DNA of 57,271 nucleotides from contig JASLEG010000012.1 in assembly GCA_030151225.1 (NCBI GenBank), positions 1 through 57,271 on the forward strand, given 5' to 3'. Both the position numbers and the translations under genes were made by a program. This DNA is from Burkholderia sp. (GTDB lineage Bacteria; Pseudomonadota; Gammaproteobacteria; Burkholderiales; Burkholderiaceae). The first letter of the stretch is position 1; each line of letters starts with the position of its first letter. Positions 51,643-57,271 of the stretch are shown one piece after another. The notes below the pieces were generated by a model. The model made no database searches and had not been told where the DNA came from. It saw nothing but the letters and a program-made list of their open reading frames with translations.

Positions 51643-52725
51643 ATGATTCGAGTCGAATGCGACGCCCATCTGATCGTGCGCGACAGCGAGGGGCGCTCCG
51701 CGAGCCTGTCCGACGTGGTGCCGCTGTTGGAGCTGGTGGCCACCACCGGCAGCATCGCCCAGGCCGCCGAGGCCAAGGGGCTGTCCTATCGTCACGCCTG
51801 GGGGCTGCTGCGCTCGCTGGAGGCGTGCGTCGGCGGCACCCTGATCGAGACCGCGCGCGGCAAGGGCACCACGCTGTCCGAGCTCGGCGCGGCCGTGGTG
51901 GGCGCGCAGCGGCTGGTGGGCGAGCGGCTCGGCGGCAACCTGCGCGCGCTGGCGGCCGAGGTGGCCAGCGAGCTGAACCGGCGGCTCACCCAGCACCCGG
52001 GCGCGCTGCGGATCCACGCCTCGCACGGCTATGCGGTGGCCGCGCTGGTGTCCTCGCTGGTCGACGGGCACGCGCAAGTCGACATCAAGTACCGCGAGAG
52101 CGTCGAGGCCGTGAAGGCGCTGGCGCGCGGCGAGTGCGACCTGGCCGGCTTCCATTTGCCGCGCGGCGCGTTCCGCGAGAATTGCGCGCAGATCTACCGA
52201 CCCTGGCTCGACGACTCGCGCCACGTGCTGATCCACCTGACGCGACGCAAACAGGGTCTGTTCATCCCGCGCGGCAATCCGAAGGGCGTGATCGGCCTGG
52301 CCGACCTCGCGCGCGAGGATGTGCGCTTCGTCAATCGCCAGCCCGGCTCGGGCACGCGGATGCTGCTCGATCTGGCCCTGCGCGAGATCGGCGTCGATCC
52401 CGAGCGCATCAACGGTTATGCGTCGGCGGAGCTGACCCATTCGGCGATCGCGGCCTTCGTGGCGAGCGGCATGGCCGATCTCGGCTTCGGCGTGGAGCCG
52501 GCCGCGCACCATTTCGGGCTCGCGTTCATTCCGGTGGTGGACGAGGATTACTACTTCGCCTGCGAACACGCGCGGCTCGGCGAGCCGCCGCTGGCCGGCG
52601 CGCTGTCGCTGCTGCGCGACGCCGGCTATCGCGAGACGGTCGAGCGGCTCGACGGCTACGATCCGGCCGCCTGCGGCGCGCTGCTGTCGGTGGCCGACGG
52701 GCTGTCGGGCGCGACCGACATGTGA
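51643..52725 (+). CDS. Transcriptional regulator of the formate dehydrogenase operon (ModE-like HTH plus periplasmic-binding-protein-like domain)
   Basis: A 360-residue DNA-binding protein, divergent from fdsG. Residues about 15-95 are a ModE/LysR-like winged helix-turn-helix (LLELVATTGSIAQAAEAKGLSYRHAW, then GTLIETARGKGTTLSELG). Residues about 120-340 are a binding-protein-like domain (RIHASHGYAVAALVSSLVDG, RQPGSGTRMLLDLAL) of the molybdate-binding COG1910 type. Regulators of this build sit beside molybdoenzyme operons and are called FdsR-like next to fds. Which ligand it senses, molybdate or formate, is not settled by the sequence. TTGAGT and TAGAAT (51581-51611) may be its promoter, with a 19-nt spacer. 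Confidence 0.88.
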   Translation: MIRVECDAHLIVRDSEGRSASLSDVVPLLELVATTGSIAQAAEAKGLSYRHAWGLLRSLEACVGGTLIETARGKGTTLSELGAAVVGAQRLVGERLGGNLRALAAEVASELNRRLTQHPGALRIHASHGYAVAALVSSLVDGHAQVDIKYRESVEAVKALARGECDLAGFHLPRGAFRENCAQIYRPWLDDSRHVLIHLTRRKQGLFIPRGNPKGVIGLADLAREDVRFVNRQPGSGTRMLLDLALREIGVDPERINGYASAELTHSAIAAFVASGMADLGFGVEPAAHHFGLAFIPVVDEDYYFACEHARLGEPPLAGALSLLRDAGYRETVERLDGYDPAACGALLSVADGLSGATDM

Positions 52726-52857
52726 CGGCGGCCCGGCGCGGAAATCGCCGGTAATCAGGGAATGGCCCGGATCGGTGCACGCGCGGCCCATTTGCGCTAC
52801 GCTTTTCGTTTAGCCAACGATCACCAGCCAACGCGCCCCAACCCGGTGCCCGACGTC

Positions 52858-53124
52858 ATGAAACTCCTTGCCAATCTCGCCACCGTCGTCGTGACGGCGG
52901 GCGCGCTGTCCGCCTTTGCCACGCTCGCCTTCGCGCAGAATTCCCCCGGCGTGCCGGGCGGCATCCTGACCGACCAGTTCCACTTCAACGAACATCCGCA
53001 GATGCAGTTCGCCGCCTCGGCGCCCTCCAGGAAATATCAGACTGGCAAGCGCTCGGATCTGCGCAAGAAGGGCGACATGGGCGACCCGAACGGCTGCAAC
53101 CTGCAGTGCCCGCAGGACAATTGA
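52858..53124 (+). CDS. Small exported protein of unknown function
   Basis: An 88-residue protein with a clear signal peptide (MKLLANLATVVVTAGALSA, cleavage after AFA, about residue 26). The 62-residue mature part is Gly/Pro-rich then basic (KYQTGKRSDLRKKGD) and ends GCNLQCPQDN with two cysteines (C-x-x-x-C) that could form a disulfide. No family was recognised. A longer frame to 52762 would bury the signal peptide. It lies just upstream of the harpin-like gene on the same strand; whether they share a promoter is not clear. Confidence 0.7.
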   Translation: MKLLANLATVVVTAGALSAFATLAFAQNSPGVPGGILTDQFHFNEHPQMQFAASAPSRKYQTGKRSDLRKKGDMGDPNGCNLQCPQDN

Positions 53125-53310
53125 GCGGGCGTTTGCGCCGCCTCTGAGCGGGCGGCGGGCGCGGTCCACGCCGCCCCCGTTTTCCCAGCCCGAAATCCGC
53201 ACGAATTCGGCGTTGCCGCTTCGTGTCGACGCACATCGCTTCCGCCTTGCCGGGACGCCGGATTACCTCGACCTTAGACTTTTGTAGCGATCACTTTTTC
53301 GGGGTGGGTC

Positions 53311-54243
53311 ATGTCTCTTTCGGTCGGCGGTGTCAACGGCAGCGATGGAATCGATTCGCTGAGCAGCAACAGCTCGGTACAAAGTCAGATCATCCAGATG
53401 CTGCAGCAGCTCGAAAATGCCATCAACCAGTTGCTGGCCCGGATGAGTTCGGACGACAGCAACAAGGTTGGCGGCGGCAGCAGCCCGTCGAGCACCGGCG
53501 GCGGTTCGGGCGGCGGCATGCCGCAACTCGCCGCGCAGCAGCCGGCGGCGACCGGCGGTGGCAGCGGCGGCGGTGCCCCGGCCGCGGCGGCCACGCCGAG
53601 CGCCGGCACCTCCACGCCGGCCACCGGCACCGACAGCGGGTCGGGCACGCCGGCCGCGACCAACGACGCGAGCACGAACACCGGTTCCGGCGGCGGCTCG
53701 ACCGCGACGGGCCTGAGCAACAACGCCGGCGGCGTGCCGCAGGCGGCCGCCACCAGCGGCATCAGCCCGAACTCGGTCCAGACCGTCCACACCGGCACCG
53801 GCGACGACAAGACCTTCAACGTGACGAACAACACGAATCGTCCCGAGTCCTTCACCTATTCGGTACAGGGGCAGAACAAGGGCACCATCACGCTGCAGCC
53901 GGGGCAGACGGGCAGTTTCGTCGCCGGCTCGGGCGACATCGGTGTGCGGATCTCGCCATCGGACGCGAGCGGCAATACCAAGCCGAACGAGGTGTTGTAC
54001 GAAGACGGCGGCGCCGACAATGGCCAGGCCGCCGGTGAAGGCAATCCGGACATCAGCAAGGTGGACGGCGACAAGGATTTCGGCGGCAACGACACCAACA
54101 TGACGGTCACGATGTCTGACGGCAAGACCGCAGGCGACGGCGACGCGATTCATGCCTACGCCTACTCGACCGATGATGCCGCATCGATGGGCCTCGCCGG
54201 CGATCCGAGCAAGACGGCCAACATCGTGCTGTCGGACGCGTAA
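53311..54243 (+). CDS. Harpin-like glycine-rich protein, putative secreted elicitor
   Basis: A 310-residue protein without any cysteine and without a signal peptide. Residues 24-45 form an amphipathic helix (QSQIIQMLQQLENAINQLLA). Residues about 46-150 are Gly/Ser/Ala/Thr-rich (GGGSGGG, TGTDSGSGTP), and residues about 155-310 are a beta-rich domain (KTFNVTNNTNRPESFTYSV, GTITLQPGQTGSF). Acidic, low in aromatic residues and cysteine-free: this is the harpin/HpaG/PopA style of type III-secreted proteins of plant pathogens. The C-terminal domain is not the pectate-lyase domain of HrpW/PopW and I do not recognise it. No type III secretion genes lie in the window, and no PIP-box was found upstream. 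Confidence 0.6.
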   Translation: MSLSVGGVNGSDGIDSLSSNSSVQSQIIQMLQQLENAINQLLARMSSDDSNKVGGGSSPSSTGGGSGGGMPQLAAQQPAATGGGSGGGAPAAAATPSAGTSTPATGTDSGSGTPAATNDASTNTGSGGGSTATGLSNNAGGVPQAAATSGISPNSVQTVHTGTGDDKTFNVTNNTNRPESFTYSVQGQNKGTITLQPGQTGSFVAGSGDIGVRISPSDASGNTKPNEVLYEDGGADNGQAAGEGNPDISKVDGDKDFGGNDTNMTVTMSDGKTAGDGDAIHAYAYSTDDAASMGLAGDPSKTANIVLSDA

Positions 54244-54283
54244 GCCTTACCCGGCGAGCCGCACCCGCTCCGCTTCTCATCGC

Positions 54284-54322
54284 GCACCCCGCCGGAACCG
54301 GTCCGGCGGGGTGCCGTCGTTT
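54284..54322 (+). terminator. Hairpin after the harpin-like gene
   Basis: GCACCCCGCCGGA (54284-54296) pairs with TCCGGCGGGGTGC (54302-54314), a 13-bp perfect stem with a 5-nt loop, 40 nt after the stop. Only a short, impure T stretch follows (CGTCGTTT). Confidence 0.65.
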
Positions 54323-54458
54323 ACGCATTCGGCATCCCTTGCGAATTGCCGACGATTGTCGGGAACGGATCTGGCTGGGCATGGTGACGAACCCGCCTGC
54401 GCCGCCGCCCGCTTTCCCGCTCGCGGGCCGCGCCGCCCACCCTTGCCGCAGGAGCCGC

Positions 54459-55514
54459 TTGAACACGCCCTCCGATCTGATCGTCGCCCGCCCCGAAGGC
54501 CTGTACTGCCCGGCTGGCGATTTTTACATCGACCCGTGGCGTCCGGTCGAACGCGCCGTGATCACGCACGCGCACGCCGATCACGCGCGATCCGGCCACG
54601 CCCGCTACCTGGCCGCGCAACCCGGCATCGGCGTGCTGCGTTCGCGGCTCGGCGACATCGAGGTACAGGCGCTGCCTTACGGCGAGTCGATCACGATCGG
54701 CGATGCACGCGTGTCGTTGCATCCGGCCGGCCACGTGCTCGGCTCGGCGCAGGTGCGCGTCGAGCACGCGGGCCGCGTCTGGGTGGCCTCGGGCGACTAC
54801 AAGATCGAACCCGATCCCACCTGCACGCCGTTCGAACCGGTGCGCTGCGACACCTTCATCACCGAATCGACCTTCGGCCTGCCGATCTATCGCTGGGAGC
54901 CGTCGCAGGCGATCTTCGACGGCGTGAATGCCTGGTGGCGTCACAACGCCGCGGAGGGCCGCGCCTCCGTGCTGTTCTGCTACGCGTTCGGCAAGGCGCA
55001 ACGCGTGCTGGCCGGCATCGATCGCGGCATCGGCCCGATCTTCTGCCACGGCGCGGTGGAGCCGCTCAATCGCGCCTATCGCGAGGCCGGCGTGAACTTG
55101 CCGGCCACGCGCCTCGTCAGCGAGATTCCGGCGCGCGACAAGGCCGCGTTTCGCGGCGCGCTGATCGTCGCGCCGCCGTCCGCGCAGGGCAGCGCGTGGA
55201 TGCGCCGCTTCGGCGACTACAGCGACGCCTTCGCCTCGGGCTGGATGCGCCTGCGCGGCACGCGCCGCCGGCGCGGCGTCGATCGCGGCTTCGTGCTGTC
55301 CGATCACGCCGACTGGCCGGGGCTGCTGCACGCGATCGGCGCGAGCGGGGCCGAGCGCGTGATCGTCACGCACGGCCAGATCGAGCCGATGGTGCGCTGG
55401 CTCAACGAGCAGGGGCTCGACGCGGGAGCGTTCGCGACCGAATACGGCGACGAGGTGGCCGAGGCCGAAGGCGAGGGCACCGCCTCGGCCGACGCGTCCG
55501 AGGAGGCGCGATGA
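54459..55514 (+). CDS. Ligase-associated DNA exonuclease (metallo-beta-lactamase fold)
   Basis: A 351-residue MBL-fold nuclease. The zinc motif HAHADH (37-42) follows DFYIDPWRPVERAVIT, and SGDYKIEPDPTCTPFEPVRCDTFITESTFGLPIYRW is the family signature. The end RGFVLSDHADWPGLLHAIGA carries the third metal histidine and the beta-CASP end. These exonucleases co-occur with an ATP-dependent ligase and a helicase. The proposed TTG start at 54459 follows AGGAG; ATG 54381 is the alternative. The stop overlaps the ligase start as ATGA (55511-55514), so the genes are translationally coupled. Confidence 0.9.
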   Translation: MNTPSDLIVARPEGLYCPAGDFYIDPWRPVERAVITHAHADHARSGHARYLAAQPGIGVLRSRLGDIEVQALPYGESITIGDARVSLHPAGHVLGSAQVRVEHAGRVWVASGDYKIEPDPTCTPFEPVRCDTFITESTFGLPIYRWEPSQAIFDGVNAWWRHNAAEGRASVLFCYAFGKAQRVLAGIDRGIGPIFCHGAVEPLNRAYREAGVNLPATRLVSEIPARDKAAFRGALIVAPPSAQGSAWMRRFGDYSDAFASGWMRLRGTRRRRGVDRGFVLSDHADWPGLLHAIGASGAERVIVTHGQIEPMVRWLNEQGLDAGAFATEYGDEVAEAEGEGTASADASEEAR

Positions 55515-57190
55515 AGCGCTTCGCCACGCTGTACGCCGCGCTCGACGCCACCACCTCCACCCACGTGAAGCTGGACGCGCTGGTCGCGTACTTCTCGGCC
55601 GCCGCGCCCGAGGATGCCGCCTGGGCCGCCTATTTCCTCGCCGGCGGCAAGCCGCGCCAGTCGGTGCCGACCCGCGTGCTGGCCGAGTGCGCGCGCGAGC
55701 GCGCCGGCCTCGCCGACTGGCTGTTCGAGGAGTCGTACCAAGCGGTCGGCGATCTGGCCGAGACCATCGCGCACGTGCTGCCGCCGGCCACGCGGGCATC
55801 CTCGCTGGGGCTCGCGCAATGGATCGAGACGCGCGTGCTGCCGCTGCGCGGCCAGCCGCCCGAGGTGCTGCGCGAGCGCCTGCTCGGCTACTGGGACGAG
55901 CTGAACTGGAACGAGCGCTTCCTTTTGACCAAGCTGATCGGCGGCGGCTTTCGCGTGGGTGTGTCGCGGCAGCTGGTGGTGCGCGCGCTCGCGGCCGTGG
56001 CCGGCGTCGATCACAAGCGGGTCGCGCAGCGCATGGTGGGCTGGACCGATTCGCGCCAGTCGCCCGATGCCGCGCGCTATCTGCGGCTGATCGCACCCGA
56101 GCCCGACGGCGATGCCGCGTCGGCCGGCGCCGTGGCCGACGGCGAGCTGGGCCTGCCCTATCCGTTCTTCCTCGCGCATCCGCTGCAGGCCGATCCTGCC
56201 ACGCTCGGCCCGATCGACGACTGGCTGGTGGAATGGAAGTGGGACGGCATTCGCGCGCAGCTCGTCAAGCGCGGCGGCCGCGTGTGGATCTGGTCGCGCG
56301 GCGAGGATCTGCTGACCGAGCGCTTTCCGGAACTCGTGGCGCTGGGCGAGGCGCTGCCCGACGGCACCGTGATCGACGGCGAGATCCTCGCCTGGGAGCC
56401 GGGCGCCGACACGCCGCTGCCGTTCGCGCGGCTGCAGCCGCGCATCACGCGCAAGCAGCTCACGCGTCGCGTGCTGGCCGATTCGCCGGCCGCGCTGCGC
56501 GCCTACGACCTGCTCGAGATCGACGGTCGCGACCTGCGCGGCGAGGCGCTGGCCGAGCGTCGCGCGCGCCTGGAGGAGCTGGCCGCGGCGCTGCCGGCGC
56601 GCGATGCCGAAGCGCCGACGCTGCTGAGCGTGTCGCCGCGCGTGGTCGTGGCCGACTGGCCCGCGCTGGCCGCGCTGCGTGAGGAAAGCCGAGCGCGCGG
56701 CGTGGAGGGGCTGATGCTGAAGGAGCGCGCCTCGCAATACGGGGTCGGCCGCACCAAGGCCTCGGGCACCTGGTGGAAGTGGAAGACCGACCCGTACGCG
56801 ATCGACGCGGTGCTGCTTTATGCGCAGCGCGGCCATGGCCGGCGCGCGAGCCTCTATACCGACTTCACGTTCGCGGTGTGGGACGAGGTGGACGGCACGC
56901 GCACGCTGGTGCCGTTCGCGAAGGCCTATTCGGGGCTGACCGACGAGGAGATGCGCAAGGTCGACGCGATCGTGCGGCGCACCACCATCGAGAAGTTCGG
57001 CCCGGTGCGCAGCGTGAGTCCGACGCTGGTGTTCGAGATCGGCTTCGAGGGCATTCAGGCGAGCCCGCGGCACAAGTCCGGCATCGCCGTGCGCTTTCCG
57101 CGCATGCTGCGCTGGCGCACCGACAAGTCGATCGACGATGCCGACACGCTCGAGATGCTCAAGGGCTTTCTGAACGAGGTGCCGGCGTGA
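55511..57190 (+). CDS. ATP-dependent DNA ligase (LigC/LigB-type)
   Basis: A 559-residue ATP-dependent ligase. The nucleotidyl lysine is Lys243 in EWKWDGIRAQ (motif I), followed by DGTVIDGEILAWEP (motif III), GVEGLMLKERAS (motif IV) and WWKWKTDPYAIDAVLLYA (motif V). The N-terminal about 200 residues are the helical ATP-dependent ligase DNA-binding domain, and the OB-fold domain closes the C-terminus. The neighbours (MBL exonuclease before, helicase-like start after) place it in the ligase-associated DNA repair operon. It begins 1 nt before the exonuclease stop and ends overlapping the next start. Confidence 0.94.
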   Translation: MKRFATLYAALDATTSTHVKLDALVAYFSAAAPEDAAWAAYFLAGGKPRQSVPTRVLAECARERAGLADWLFEESYQAVGDLAETIAHVLPPATRASSLGLAQWIETRVLPLRGQPPEVLRERLLGYWDELNWNERFLLTKLIGGGFRVGVSRQLVVRALAAVAGVDHKRVAQRMVGWTDSRQSPDAARYLRLIAPEPDGDAASAGAVADGELGLPYPFFLAHPLQADPATLGPIDDWLVEWKWDGIRAQLVKRGGRVWIWSRGEDLLTERFPELVALGEALPDGTVIDGEILAWEPGADTPLPFARLQPRITRKQLTRRVLADSPAALRAYDLLEIDGRDLRGEALAERRARLEELAAALPARDAEAPTLLSVSPRVVVADWPALAALREESRARGVEGLMLKERASQYGVGRTKASGTWWKWKTDPYAIDAVLLYAQRGHGRRASLYTDFTFAVWDEVDGTRTLVPFAKAYSGLTDEEMRKVDAIVRRTTIEKFGPVRSVSPTLVFEIGFEGIQASPRHKSGIAVRFPRMLRWRTDKSIDDADTLEMLKGFLNEVPA

Positions 57191-57271
57191 GCGGGGCGCG
57201 CGGGGCCGGCGACGGCACCGGCGCGGCCGACGCCATGCACGACGAGCCGGACGCGCCGCCCGCGCCACGCG
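57187..57271 (+). CDS. Start of next operon gene, probably ligase-associated DEXH helicase (3' end outside window)
   Basis: GTG at 57187 overlaps the ligase stop as GTGA. The 28 residues visible (V-S-G-A-R-G-A-G-D-G-T-G-A-A-D-A-M-H-D-E-P-D-A-P-P-A-P-R) are a low-complexity leader, so the sequence alone does not reveal its function. Lhr-type helicases usually follow this ligase-exonuclease pair, which is the only basis for the call. ATG 57235 is an alternative start. Confidence 0.45.
   Translation, partial: MSGARGAGDGTGAADAMHDEPDAPPAPR

Noticed and set aside
53206..53223. PIP/hrp box for the harpin-like gene
   Set aside because: The TTCG pair is spaced by 10 nt rather than 15 or 16, so it does not match the known element.

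Overview
The window looks like a stretch of a Burkholderia sensu stricto main chromosome, most likely from the plant-associated gladioli/glumae/plantarii side of the genus. It is very GC-rich, carries core beta-proteobacterial blocks in their usual company (rph-rdgB-hemW, yicC-gmk-rpoZ-spoT, minCDE), a trimeric porin of the Burkholderia type and a DUF2968 gene. A cysteine-free, glycine-rich, harpin-like protein fits a plant-associated lifestyle. The genus is well supported; the species group is inference.

Layout. 1-8.5 kb: C-terminus of rarA, serS, tRNA-Ser(CGA), a chemoreceptor, a GNAT acetyltransferase, minCDE and a ClC antiporter. 8.7-11.6 kb: an MHS-type transporter, a TonB-like lipoprotein, a small conserved-looking gene and tRNA-Ser(TGA). 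11.7-14.3 kb: rph-rdgB-hemW on the minus strand. 14.5-18.8 kb: yicC-gmk-rpoZ-spoT on the plus strand. 18.9-22.6 kb: two identical tRNA-Arg(ACG) genes, greB, a porin, a possible small RNA, a small minus-strand gene and a cold-shock gene with a long leader. 22.6-26.9 kb: an exonuclease/GIY-YIG fusion, an exported chorismate mutase, a 48-residue gene, a GlsB-like membrane protein, tRNA-Thr(CGT) and fbp. 27-30.8 kb: pepN and a DUF4136 lipoprotein. 30.8-35.8 kb: a purine-salvage/catabolism operon (xdhC, adenine/adenosine deaminase, NCS2 permease, guanine deaminase). 36-46.1 kb: dsbB, amidase, class-I glutamine-amidotransferase-like hydrolase, DUF2968 protein, a second MHS transporter, a TPR-GT9 protein and a FAD monooxygenase. 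46.2-52.7 kb: a soluble NAD-linked molybdenum formate dehydrogenase (fdsGBA-fdsD) with its divergent regulator. 52.8-57.3 kb: a small exported protein, the harpin-like protein and the ligase-associated repair operon (exonuclease, ATP-dependent ligase, start of the next gene).

How genes work together. The purine operon imports purine bases and deaminates adenine to hypoxanthine and guanine to xanthine; XdhC would service a xanthine dehydrogenase whose subunits are not in the window. FdsGBAD oxidises formate to CO2 with NAD+, and a perfect 9-bp inverted repeat sits between fdsG and its regulator. The exonuclease, ligase and following gene overlap by stop-start tetranucleotides, a tightly coupled repair operon.

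Most notable observations: an abrupt change in synonymous codon choice (Val GTC versus GTG, Thr ACG versus ACC) between the ClC gene and the next transporter near 8.5-8.7 kb; the harpin-like protein; an orphan two-hairpin transcription unit that may be a small RNA; the fds operator and regulator architecture; and xdhC without xdhAB. No prophage, insertion sequence, CRISPR array or defence island was seen. Counts quoted are by eye.
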